Shown: in pieces, positions 18,417 to 25,291 of the stretch
Layout: each line of letters starts with the position of its first letter
How positions within the stretch are numbered: position 1 is the first letter of the stretch
Source of the DNA: Thermoplasmatota archaeon
GTDB lineage: Archaea; Thermoplasmatota; E2; DHVEG-1
Reading direction: 5' to 3'
DNA: 64,000 nucleotides
Assembly (NCBI GenBank): GCA_016930995.1
Contig: JAFGFQ010000009.1
Span: 1-64,000 of the forward strand
Position numbers and translations under genes: made by a program
Notes under the pieces: model-generated
Database searches by the model: none
What the model saw: only the letters and a program-made list of their open reading frames with translations
Told to the model about the DNA's origin: nothing

Positions 18417-18524
18417 CCATTTCCCTGCCGGAGTGGGCGTGGGAGAAACCGTGCAAGGGTTCTCCCGCCTGGGAATGGAAGCGAAGCGCATGTGTATGGA
18501 GTGTGTGTTCTGAGTGTGTGTTCT
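18417..18524. repeat. Origin-like palindrome and tandem iterons in the element
   Basis: An imperfect cruciform spans 18417-18478. The outer arms are CCATTTCCC/GGGAATGG. The inner stem 18441-18450 (GGGAGAAACC) pairs with 18457-18466 (GGGTTCTCCC) with one mismatch around a 6-nt loop (GTGCAA). Twenty bases further on, GAGTGTGTGTTCT is duplicated exactly in tandem (18499-18524). A strong hairpin plus iterons next to a Rep-like gene is the usual form of a plasmid origin. No coding frame with a credible start covers this stretch. Confidence 0.45.
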
Positions 18525-18828
18525 CTCTGGTTCGGGTCTGTTGTAACTGATCTGCTGTGCATATCAGTGTGCCCCTGTGTTTCTATGCGTCAAGAGGTGG
18601 TTAAAAGAGGTTGTGTAGGGTGTTATGCGAAATGCTGAGATCATAGCTTAGTGTCAGGTTCTCTCTATTTTATTTCAAGGTTATATATTAATGACTTTTC
18701 TAAAAGCGATAATGATCTACGGCAATCTCAGGGTTTTCCCTGTTATTCTGTCGGAATATAGCAAGAATCGAATGGATATGCTGATTTTCCCTTTCTACAA
18801 CCGTTGTTATTTTACACCTCAAGCTCAC

Positions 18829-19211
18829 ATTCTCGTATGAGAATTGACTGGCGTTCTGCAATGGAATGAAGAGTAGCTACCCGAATCCATATTATCTGGT
18901 CCTGTGACCTGTTCATGCCTCTTTCTGTGAAAGAGGAGTATGTAGAGTCTCCTCTCCGGCCGAAGGCCATATCTGACCTATTACCAGGGCGTAGGGGTCA
19001 CCAATCCGACCAGAGGTCGGTCACCAAGGGGCCCCGAGCCATATATCAATTACCCCATAAGGGTATTTGATTCAGCTCAAGGTCTGCAATCACTCCGTGA
19101 TTCAGCTCAGCGACTACAACCAAGTGACCAACAAAAAGCGATGGTTGGAGAAGCTGGATTTCGTAGAATTGGAACGACAATCGCAATCGGTCTGCTCACG
19201 GGTCCCGTGAG
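18829..19211. other. Hairpin-rich noncoding stretch (possible structured RNA or secondary origin)
   Basis: At least six short perfect hairpins occur in tandem: 18829-18844 (ATTCTC/GAGAAT), 18918-18936 (CCTCTTT/AAAGAGG), 18958-18968 (GGCC/GGCC), 19006-19020 (CCGACC/GGTCGG), 19088-19102 (AATCAC/GTGATT) and 19195-19211 (CTCACGG/CCGTGAG). GGTCACCAA occurs at 18996 and 19019, and TGATTCAGCTCA at 19068 and 19098, exactly 30 nt apart. No gene is apparent between 18321 and 19305. The density of triloop hairpins is unlike the rest of the window; function is unknown. Confidence 0.4.
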
Positions 19212-19305
19212 GGTGTCCCGTTCTTTACTTGTTTATTAGTATCATAACTGCACGTTTATCTATAAAAGCTATTTAATTTTAAAGGCTTTGCACATAAACA
19301 TCATG

Positions 19306-20277
19306 TCATTGTGAAATGTTATAGGGTTGTATTGCAGCATGCAAATCGTAATTCGACCATCGTATTGTTTTATATATTATACCATCAATATTGTAGCCTA
19401 TTGGAAAAAAAACTGTGCCTATTATTTGATGGATTGGTTTAGTAAATCCATTCCAATAATTACTTCTCCAAAAGTTAATTGAATCTAATAAATATGATGA
19501 AAAAGTAGCACCCTCGTAGATATTATTCCTTTTAAATATGTTATAAGGAGAATATTTCAATTCGATATTGCTATGAAGATTATTTTCTGAAATAATGTTA
19601 TGAGAAGAATCATCAAATATAAAAGGACCTGTATGACTCATCAGATTATTTTTGATAAGACAATGATTTGCCTTATGAAGTCGGATACCTGCCAAGTTAG
19701 ATCCGAAGATGTTATCTTGAATTATATTATTCATTCCGGAATCAATAAGGATTCCTGTTCCCCATTTATTATTAATAATTTTATTGTTTTTTATAGTGCA
19801 TCTATCTCCGTATAACACAATTGTGCCTTCCCAAAAAGAAGGTGGTAATGGAGCGTTCCCTATTAAGGTAAGATTTTCTATTCGGACGTCATTTGCTTGT
19901 ATGTTAAAAACGGTGAAATCAAAGTAAACTTGAACATTTGTGTTAATCTTATTCTGTCCTACAATTCTAACTGATTTTTTAATTTTTATCCAATGTGTCA
20001 AATAAGTTCCATTAAAAACGTAAATGGTGTTTCCATCACTCGCAGCATTATATCCATCCATTATCGTTTGAAAAGGATGCTCTAGTGTACCATCCCAGGG
20101 ACCATTGACATTGCTGTCATCAACATAGATGATGAAGGGAAATGAAGACGAACTCTCTTCGATTGGACTCTGGGTTAATGTCTGAATTGTTTGATGAGCT
20201 GCTACATTCATCTGAGAACCTAAGATCAAAAGAAGAATAGATAGAAAATTAATTCCTACAAGCAATAATTTCTTCAA
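19306..20277 (-). CDS. Secreted right-handed beta-helix (NosD/PbH1-like) protein
   Basis: About 323 residues from a TTG at 20277, which gives a typical signal peptide (KKLLLVGINFLSILLLILGS). The frame is open to 20391, but a TATA-like box at about 20352-20360 on the minus strand puts the RNA start near 20330, so the longer form is unlikely. After IIYVDDSNVNGPWDGTLEHP, the entry strand of archaeal parallel beta-helix proteins, come PbH1 repeats (IKNNKIINNKWGTGILID, IIQDNIFGSNLAGIRLH). The end resembles NosD-type NYWNG. Base composition is strongly AT-rich compared with host genes, fitting recently acquired cargo. It is probably surface-exposed, possibly carbohydrate-binding. Confidence 0.75.
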   Translation of the reverse strand: MKKLLLVGINFLSILLLILGSQMNVAAHQTIQTLTQSPIEESSSSFPFIIYVDDSNVNGPWDGTLEHPFQTIMDGYNAASDGNTIYVFNGTYLTHWIKIKKSVRIVGQNKINTNVQVYFDFTVFNIQANDVRIENLTLIGNAPLPPSFWEGTIVLYGDRCTIKNNKIINNKWGTGILIDSGMNNIIQDNIFGSNLAGIRLHKANHCLIKNNLMSHTGPFIFDDSSHNIISENNLHSNIELKYSPYNIFKRNNIYEGATFSSYLLDSINFWRSNYWNGFTKPIHQIIGTVFFPIGYNIDGIIYKTIRWSNYDLHAAIQPYNISQ

Positions 20278-20298
20278 CGCAATTCTCTCAATAAACCA

Positions 20299-20316
20299 AT
20301 ATCTGACGTCAGATAT
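20299..20316. promoter_or_regulatory. 18-nt perfect palindrome in the leader of the beta-helix gene
   Basis: ATATCTGACGTCAGATAT is a perfect inverted repeat located between the predicted TATA box (about 20352-20360) and the start codon (20277). This is a position where a bound repressor would block transcription. A dimeric RHH regulator is encoded in the same element. The link is inferred. Confidence 0.45.
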
Positions 20317-20409
20317 AAACCTATGGATGTTTTTTGGATAATACTTGAGGAAATTATATGCAAGATAAGAATCTGACAAGTTTATGTGCAAAGCTAATTT
20401 TAAAAGTTA

Positions 20410-20488
20410 TTTTGAGGTCATTTGAAGGTCGATGTGATGAAGTCGAAGGTCTGGTTCGATTTTCATTTTGAAGGCTGTTTTGAGGTCA
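20410..20488. repeat. Direct repeats TTTTGAGGTCA upstream of integrase and beta-helix genes
   Basis: The 11-mer TTTTGAGGTCA occurs at 20410-20420 and 20478-20488, with shorter GAAGGTC units between them (20424, 20445). They lie in the 300-bp divergent region between the beta-helix gene and the integrase. They could be regulatory boxes or integrase arm sites. Otherwise the gap holds AT-rich promoter sequence only (TATA-like TAATATATAAAT at about 20641 for the integrase). Confidence 0.35.
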
Positions 20489-20690
20489 ATAATATAGTGT
20501 TAATAATTTGAACCCGATATTTTGTTTTTTATGCTATTCGTTATCATGCAGTCATTATATTTAAATGTTTGATGATATACTAAATCATAAATTATTATCT
20601 ATTGAAATGGGTGAAAATAGCGAAAAATTTTGACTCGTTCTAATATATAAATTTTAGATGGAAAATGAATCGTCCGAAGCTTAAATAGGG

Positions 20691-21776
20691 GTGTTGGATA
20701 TTGTAATTGTGACAAGTTTTAATAAACCCCAAAAGGATGTCTTTCTACCTCAGAATAATGAGGTAGGAGGCAAACAAAAATCATGCGATATTTTAGCCGG
20801 AATAGGCCCATCTATCGAACCAACTTTTCCCAAATGTTTAGGGAAGGATATGGTGGACCTGGAATATGAGTTAAAAAAATATTATGAACTTACTAAACCT
20901 CGATTAGTTAATCCAGCATTGTATAATCACGATCTCGACCAATTACTTAATGCTGTTGAAAATTGGTGGATTAGGACTCAAAGAAAGTCAGGCGGAACGT
21001 TTAACAGACGCAGAAATCTTCTTGAAGAAATGGCAAAGAGTCCGGTTTTTCCCATTGATTTGTTTGATTTGGACCCGGACCAGGTATATTATCATTTAAC
21101 CTGGAAAGAGGAAAACTATGATAAGGTTTCAAATCGAAATGGGAAAGACGCAATGCGTAACCGATGGAGAGCCCTTACAATGTATGCGAAAGCTATTGGC
21201 AAGGATGTTTCTAACTGGAATTATGTTCCTCCAAAACCAGGGAGGCCAAAACATAAAATTATTCCATTGCCAAAGGACGTTTACCGGATGGTGCATTATC
21301 ATTATTCAGATGATCCCTATGAAAACGCATTGTATCAGCATTTGTTTTTTCATGGTTTTCTGATAGGACCTCGACCGGATAGCGAGTTTTCGATATTGGA
21401 GTGTAAAAATGTGCATTACGAAGATAAATATGTGCATTTTTATCAACCAAAGGTAGGTGCCTGGCGTTTGATAGCATTAGAACCTGAAGTTATGACGATG
21501 GCTACTAGAAAGAGCTATAAAAACTGGATTGAAAAATGGCGTCCGAAGGTCGAAAATCAGAAATCCGGTGATTATGTTTATTTACAACCTAATGGGAAGC
21601 CATTTACAGATAACTATCTGCGAAAACAGTTGAATGTAATGGGAAAACGAGTATGGCCTCAATTTCATCCGACTGTATGTCGTGATTGGTGCTCTATAGC
21701 TCGATTGATCGAATCTGACTTTAATATTGAGAAAGTCAGAAAGTGGATGGAACATAGTGATTTGCGAGTTACTTAG
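20691..21776 (+). CDS. Tyrosine site-specific integrase, interrupted by an amber codon before the catalytic Tyr
   Basis: GTG start at 20691; an ATG at 20850 (MVDLEYELKKYYELTK) is an alternative. The N-terminal SAM-like core-binding region is followed by a catalytic domain with Arg I in IGPRPDSE, a VCRDWCSIARLI box (Arg II; the preceding His is Thr) and MEHSDLRVT. The frame then meets TAG at 21774-21776, immediately followed in the same frame by HYTLDAEKYSVMAQGSW, which supplies the expected nucleophile Tyr (codon 21780-21782). The frame stays open to 22007, through the tRNA. As written the protein lacks its nucleophile, so it is a pseudogene, a read-through gene or a sequencing error. Confidence 0.8.
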   Translation: MLDIVIVTSFNKPQKDVFLPQNNEVGGKQKSCDILAGIGPSIEPTFPKCLGKDMVDLEYELKKYYELTKPRLVNPALYNHDLDQLLNAVENWWIRTQRKSGGTFNRRRNLLEEMAKSPVFPIDLFDLDPDQVYYHLTWKEENYDKVSNRNGKDAMRNRWRALTMYAKAIGKDVSNWNYVPPKPGRPKHKIIPLPKDVYRMVHYHYSDDPYENALYQHLFFHGFLIGPRPDSEFSILECKNVHYEDKYVHFYQPKVGAWRLIALEPEVMTMATRKSYKNWIEKWRPKVENQKSGDYVYLQPNGKPFTDNYLRKQLNVMGKRVWPQFHPTVCRDWCSIARLIESDFNIEKVRKWMEHSDLRVT

Positions 21777-21937
21777 CACTATACGTTGGATGCTGAGAAA
21801 TATTCAGTAATGGCTCAAGGTAGTTGGATTAAGCCCATCCTTAAATCTCCGAATCATTGGAGAGAGGATAATGGGTCAAAATCGAAAAAGGGCTTAAAAA
21901 CCGAGGTTTCGAGTGGAAATTCTCCGAGAAAGAGGAA

Positions 21938-21960
21938 CGGACCTATGGGGATTCGAACCC
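21938..21960. repeat. Right attachment repeat within tRNA-Arg
   Basis: The 3' acceptor and T-arm end of tRNA-Arg (CGGACCTATGGGG followed by ATTCGAACCC) is the copy matched at 16053-16075. The crossover must lie in the shared 13 identical bases, 21938-21950. The integrase frame, if read through, runs into this site. Confidence 0.75.
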
Positions 21961-22011
21961 CAGTATCCGGCTCCGAAGGCCGGAAGGATATCCAGACTAC
22001 CTCATAGGCCC
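21938..22011 (-). tRNA. tRNA-Arg (anticodon UCG)
   Basis: Read on the minus strand: acceptor GGGCCTA/TAGGTCC (7 bp with one G-U), anticodon stem CCGGC/GCCGG around the loop CTTCGGA (anticodon TCG, decoding CGA), T arm GGGGTTCGAATCCCC, discriminator G, no encoded CCA and no intron. A TATA-like TTTTATAG lies about 30 bp upstream (22037-22045). It is the integration target of the element; the gene stays intact after insertion. Confidence 0.93.
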
Positions 22012-22180
22012 ATGTTGATGAATGGAATTGCACATCTACTATAAAACTTAGAATGGTTCAGGGTCTTTTTGATCATTTTTTTTGTTATTGTGGTATTTTA
22101 TCACGGAATATTAATATACTGTTAAACTCAAAAATTAACATGATACAGAGGTGCATTACAAGAGACGGTGGAGAGCCTCA

Positions 22181-22546
22181 ATGAAGAAACAGATATTAAT
22201 CGCTGATAAGGACCCAAAGACACGTACTGAGTTACGAAATATTTTTGAACGTGAAGGACACGACGTTTATTGTGTCGAAAACGGAATCGACTGTCTCCAT
22301 TTCCTTGAAAGAGGTTTTAACGGGATCCTCCTTATTGATCTGGTAATACCACAACTGGATGGATGGGCAACCATAAAAAAAATCGTACGACGACGACTTG
22401 AAAAAAACGTCAGTATCATCGTGATGACCGCAACGGGCACTATTCGGCATCAGAAAATGAAAGGACTTGAGCCGTATGTCTATGATTATATCGTAAAACC
22501 ATTTGATGCAAAACAACTCATACAAAACATTAATAAATTATATTAA
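22181..22546 (+). CDS. Single-domain response regulator (REC)
   Basis: 121 residues from the ATG at 22181, chosen for GGTGGAG at 22167-22173; the frame extends upstream without a better start. It is a stand-alone receiver domain: acidic pair around D9-D11 (LIADKD), phospho-acceptor D53 (LLIDLVIPQLDGW), the Thr region VMTATG at 81-86 and K106 (YIVKPFDA). There is no output domain, so it acts by protein contact, like CheY or phosphorelay intermediates. No histidine kinase is adjacent. Confidence 0.9.
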   Translation: MKKQILIADKDPKTRTELRNIFEREGHDVYCVENGIDCLHFLERGFNGILLIDLVIPQLDGWATIKKIVRRRLEKNVSIIVMTATGTIRHQKMKGLEPYVYDYIVKPFDAKQLIQNINKLY

Positions 22547-22590
22547 AAAAAAAGATAAGAGGAGGCGATTGTTGGAGACGCCCTCTTGGG
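22546..22590. terminator. Convergent terminator between the response regulator and ftsZ
   Basis: AAGAGGAGGCG pairs with CGCCCTCTT (2-nt bulge) around a short loop at about 22556-22587, flanked on the left by A9. On the minus strand this is a hairpin followed by a T run, fitting an ftsZ terminator. Confidence 0.5.
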
Positions 22591-22593
22591 GTT

Positions 22594-23718
22594 TTACCGC
22601 ACAAAGTCGATATTGCCGACCTTGGGGTTTGTCATAATTTTTCGCTGTGCGATGACCGGCGCTGTTGGATTGATACGTCGTTCAGGTCGAGAGGTTAGAA
22701 GATTCGGTGATTGTACACCAGTCATAATTGCCATGACCCGGCATTTCCCCTCAAACCCAGGATCAACACGTGCCCCAAGGATAACATTGGAGTAGCAGTC
22801 CATATCCTCAGTAAGGGCTTTAGCGACATCTTGTACGTATTTTAGGCTCATGTTCGGTCCACCAGTGATATGGACAAGTGCGCTGTGTGCGCCATGGTAA
22901 TCGACGTTGAGTAATGGATGATTCAAAGCTTCTTTGACAATTGTATCAACGCCTGCGTCTTCATCGGCTTCGCCCCAGAGCATTACGGAGAGGCCACCAG
23001 AATCCATGACCGCTTTCATGTCAGCAAAGTCAAGATTGATTAATGAAGGAACTGAAATTGTCTCAGAAATACCTTTTACCGTCTCGGCAACCAATTGGTC
23101 CATGACAGAGAATGCCTGGTTAATCGGGAGATTCGGTACAAACTCTAGTAATCGATTATTGTCAAGAACGACTGTGCTGTCAGCAGTGACTCGTAGTTTA
23201 TCAAGCCCTTCATCGGCTTTGACAAGCCGGGCACGCTCTACATTGAACGGTGTGGAAACCATACAGGTTACAATGGCGCCCAGTTTCTTTCCGATTTCCG
23301 CAACAACCGGAGCAGAACCTGTCCCTGTTCCTCCGCCCATTCCTGCGCAGACAAAAACCAGATCTGCACCAGTCAGCATTTCTTCAAGCTCTCTGCTTGA
23401 CTCTCGAGCAGCACGTTCTCCCATTTCCGGGAAACCACCAGCCCCTAGACCTCTGGTGAGGTTCTTTCCAATGAGGAGTTTTTTATCGGCATCGACAAGA
23501 TCAAGAGCAATTTTATCGGTGTTGATGGCAATGGTATCTGCTCCTTTTACACCTAATTTGTGAAGTCTGGTAATCGTATTACATCCAGCACCTCCACAAC
23601 CAACAATAACAATACGTGCAGCACCAAATAGTCCGTCATCAACCTTTTGCTTGCTTTCCTCATGAATTTTATTTTCTATCGCAGTCTCAACAAAGGACTG
23701 CATTCTATTTTCGGCCAT
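22594..23718 (-). CDS. ftsZ: Cell division protein FtsZ
   Basis: 374 residues. The tubulin/FtsZ GTP-binding motifs are clear: [17 protein letters not shown], the signature [16 protein letters not shown], and [15 protein letters not shown] of the T7 loop. It assembles the division ring. GGAGGA lies 7 nt before the ATG. The upstream gene on the same strand is a CdrS-like RHH protein, as in haloarchaeal cdrS-ftsZ2 operons. A perfect 11-bp hairpin sits in the intervening leader. Confidence 0.96.
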   Translation of the reverse strand: MAENRMQSFVETAIENKIHEESKQKVDDGLFGAARIVIVGCGGAGCNTITRLHKLGVKGADTIAINTDKIALDLVDADKKLLIGKNLTRGLGAGGFPEMGERAARESSRELEEMLTGADLVFVCAGMGGGTGTGSAPVVAEIGKKLGAIVTCMVSTPFNVERARLVKADEGLDKLRVTADSTVVLDNNRLLEFVPNLPINQAFSVMDQLVAETVKGISETISVPSLINLDFADMKAVMDSGGLSVMLWGEADEDAGVDTIVKEALNHPLLNVDYHGAHSALVHITGGPNMSLKYVQDVAKALTEDMDCYSNVILGARVDPGFEGKCRVMAIMTGVQSPNLLTSRPERRINPTAPVIAQRKIMTNPKVGNIDFVR

Positions 23719-23746
23719 TTCTTCGTCCTCCTATTCTGGTAGTTGG

Positions 23747-23774
23747 GAAGGCCGTCCCCATCCGGACGGCCTTC
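23747..23774 (-). promoter_or_regulatory. Strong hairpin in the cdrS-ftsZ intergenic mRNA
   Basis: GAAGGCCGTCC (23747-23757) and GGACGGCCTTC (23764-23774) form a perfect 11-bp stem with a 6-nt loop. In the minus-strand transcript it lies about 15 nt upstream of the ftsZ Shine-Dalgarno and is not followed by a T run, so a terminator is unlikely. A second weaker stem (AGGGG/CCCCT) lies just upstream. It could be a processing or stability element that sets the FtsZ:regulator ratio. Confidence 0.5.
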
Positions 23775-23814
23775 ACTAAAGGGGTGCATCCCATCCCCTG
23801 GTTTTACATTGATG

Positions 23815-24042
23815 TTATTTTTTCATGTAAGGTTCTATAGCAGCGGCCGCAGCTTCCAATTCTTGGATTTTTTTGAATTTGTCGGCTTTTGCAAGAATAC
23901 GAGTTGTGTGATTTTCTATATATTCTTTTACCGCATGTCGTACTACCTCAGACCGGGTCGAAAATTCCCCAAGTCGAATTAAAAGGTCGATTTGTCGTAG
24001 GTCTATTTGAGGTAATCGGATTGTGATGCGGTCGTTTTCCAT
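23815..24042 (-). CDS. CdrS-like ribbon-helix-helix regulator upstream of ftsZ
   Basis: 75 residues from the ATG at 24042, preferred over 24060 because GAGGAG lies about 5 nt upstream. The RHH core is clear: strand DRITIRLPQIDLRQIDLLIR, then GEFSTRSEVVRHAVKEYIEN, followed by a C-terminal coiled helix. The N-terminal half and the location directly upstream of ftsZ match haloarchaeal CdrS, which controls cell division genes. Calling it CdrS is therefore inference from family and synteny. It may repress its own promoter (see the palindrome at 24136-24148). Confidence 0.8.
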   Translation of the reverse strand: MENDRITIRLPQIDLRQIDLLIRLGEFSTRSEVVRHAVKEYIENHTTRILAKADKFKKIQELEAAAAAIEPYMKK

Positions 24043-24135
24043 AGGTCTCCTCACATTCATCGTGTTTGTCGTAGTGATGTCATTGTTGTGTCAGACTGGC
24101 ATGGTGCGCGCGTCAAACAACACCGAACGGCATCA

Positions 24136-24148
24136 TTTGTCAGACAAA
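24136..24148. promoter_or_regulatory. Palindromic candidate operator at the cdrS/ftsZ promoter
   Basis: TTTGTCAGACAAA is a perfect 13-nt palindrome; its core TGTCAGAC recurs at 24089-24096. A minus-strand TATA-like TTATTTAAA lies at about 24172-24180, so the palindrome covers the predicted start site. The rest of 24043-24370 holds the roughly 100-nt leader, a doubtful 35-codon frame from about 24231 on the plus strand, and a T/A-rich terminator of the aIF2-beta gene at about 24337-24358. Confidence 0.4.
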
Positions 24149-24370
24149 CATAGAACGAAAACGTGCTTGTGTTTAAATAATTTTCTATATTTCAGGTCTA
24201 CGAAGACTGACGAAGTAATATATTTTTTAATGAAAAAAAAGTGCGATTCCCATCTGGAAATTCATAAAAAAATCGATGCAATGCATAGAGGTATGCAGGT
24301 ACTGATGCACGTACTAACCCGGGCGGAGATTTTTTAATTTTATTTTTTTTATAAAAAAAGAGGATGTTCA

Positions 24371-24991
24371 TCATGGTACAATACGACCAAACGCAACAGT
24401 ACCGGAAATTTTTTCAATTTTCACTTTGACAGTAGCCCCTTTGATTGCTCCCGGGATATAGACAACGTACTTATCGAAAAACGCGACGCCGTCACCCCGC
24501 TTCCCGATATCTTTAATCGTAAGTTCGTAGGTCTCTCCTTCCTTGAAAATTTCAGTTGAAACAATGGTCTTTCTTTTTTTCATCGAACCAATCGATCGAA
24601 ATGCTCCACATGCGTCACAACGAATTAGAAGCGTCCTGTCCTTTTTCACCAGATGAGTATCAGGTCGATTGCATTCCGAGCAAATGACGTAGGTATCAAC
24701 ATACTCATCAAGGCGATCCTGGATGGTTTTAATGGGGATTTTTCCCTGGAAAATGACTCGACCACTCGAGATATCACCAGCTGTACCGACACTCCCAAGT
24801 AAGAATTTGAGGAAATGATCCGCATCGCGATTCAACACATCGATAATCTTATCAAAATTCTTCAGGACCGTGGTATTACCTTCGTAGAAAACATCGACTT
24901 TCGGTACCTTGAAACGATCATCCTCAATACGTTCCTTTGCAGTCGCACTATGAACTCGTTTTAATAAATCATTATAATGTGTGTTAGTCAT
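24371..24991 (-). CDS. Translation initiation factor aIF2 subunit beta with C-terminal TRAM domain
   Basis: 206 residues. The N-terminal two-thirds is aIF2-beta (KNFDKIIDVLNRDADHFLKF, LLGSVGTAGD) with the zinc ribbon CSECNRPDT...CDACG near residues 103-129. It is followed by about 65 residues forming a TRAM beta-barrel (YELTIKDIGKRGDGVAFFDK, VYIPGAIKGATVKVKIEKI). aIF2-beta is part of the ternary complex delivering initiator tRNA. The TRAM extension, found in a subset of euryarchaea, probably adds RNA binding. Confidence 0.92.
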   Translation of the reverse strand: MTNTHYNDLLKRVHSATAKERIEDDRFKVPKVDVFYEGNTTVLKNFDKIIDVLNRDADHFLKFLLGSVGTAGDISSGRVIFQGKIPIKTIQDRLDEYVDTYVICSECNRPDTHLVKKDRTLLIRCDACGAFRSIGSMKKRKTIVSTEIFKEGETYELTIKDIGKRGDGVAFFDKYVVYIPGAIKGATVKVKIEKISGTVAFGRIVP

Positions 24992-25071
24992 ATTGTAAGC
25001 TGGCGAAATGCAAAGACAGATAAAAATCTTCCGTAGAGGGAAAAAAAGAAAAGACAGGGAATACTGGCAAA

Positions 25072-25209
25072 TTACATATCTGATTGATTAGGGCGAAGAC
25101 GAGCACCCATTACAAAAAAACCTTCTTTCATTGCCTGCTCAGCTATCTCTATCTGTGTTGTAAATATTTTTGTATTTTCTTTTGTCCAATGCCAGATGAA
25201 TTCGGCCAT
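25072..25209 (-). CDS. Small protein of 45 residues, unknown
   Basis: MAEFIWHWTKENTKIFTTQI is followed by EIAEQAMKEGFFVMGARLRP and a short end. A good ribosome binding site (GGGGGAGAG) precedes the ATG at 25209, and a minus-strand TATA-like TTTATA lies at about 25261-25267. Composition is protein-like, with an amphipathic helix. It is flanked by aIF2-beta downstream and elp3 upstream, all on the minus strand. No family is recognised. Confidence 0.5.
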   Translation of the reverse strand: MAEFIWHWTKENTKIFTTQIEIAEQAMKEGFFVMGARLRPNQSDM

Positions 25210-25223
25210 AAATTACTCTCCCC

Positions 25224-25259
25224 CAACCATACTGGTTGTGAGCCAAGAAAATCACAACC
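25224..25259 (-). promoter_or_regulatory. Overlapping inverted repeats at the promoter of the 45-aa gene
   Basis: Two mutually exclusive perfect stems share the sequence GGTTG: CAACCA/TGGTTG (25224-25238) and GGTTGTGA/TCACAACC (25234-25259). They cover the predicted transcription start, between the TATA-like box and the ribosome binding site. They may be an operator or an RNA switch for the small protein. Confidence 0.4.
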
Positions 25260-25291
25260 GGTATAAATAATTTTTTAAAAAAAAAGAGTAT

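Larger units (their letters stand above)
16053..21960. mobile_element. Integrated plasmid- or virus-like element in tRNA-Arg(UCG)
   Basis: The 3' end of tRNA-Arg (21938-21960) is repeated in the same orientation at 16053-16075 (13 identical bases, then 21 of 23 overall). A tyrosine integrase lies beside the intact tRNA copy. Between the repeats are a Shine-Dalgarno-led operon of small Cys-rich proteins with a Rep-like protein, a 58-residue RHH regulator, an origin-like palindrome with tandem repeats, a hairpin-rich stretch and an AT-rich beta-helix gene. None of these look like housekeeping genes. The left repeat has two mismatches and the integrase has a stop before its active tyrosine, so the element is probably old or immobile. 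Confidence 0.8.

Noticed and set aside
20691..21776. Genome with all TAG codons recoded to pyrrolysine
   Set aside because: TAG ends several full-length conserved genes in this window at the expected position (for example 7527-7529 and 47523-47525), so TAG is a normal stop.
21786..22007. Separate small gene downstream of the integrase
   Set aside because: It is in the same frame as the integrase, begins with the expected integrase C-terminus and then reads through the tRNA gene; it is a continuation, not an independent gene.
24023..24337. 104-codon frame opposite the cdrS leader
   Set aside because: Antisense over the ribosome binding site and start of a well-supported gene, no start signal; the end part could be a 35-residue frame but evidence is weak.
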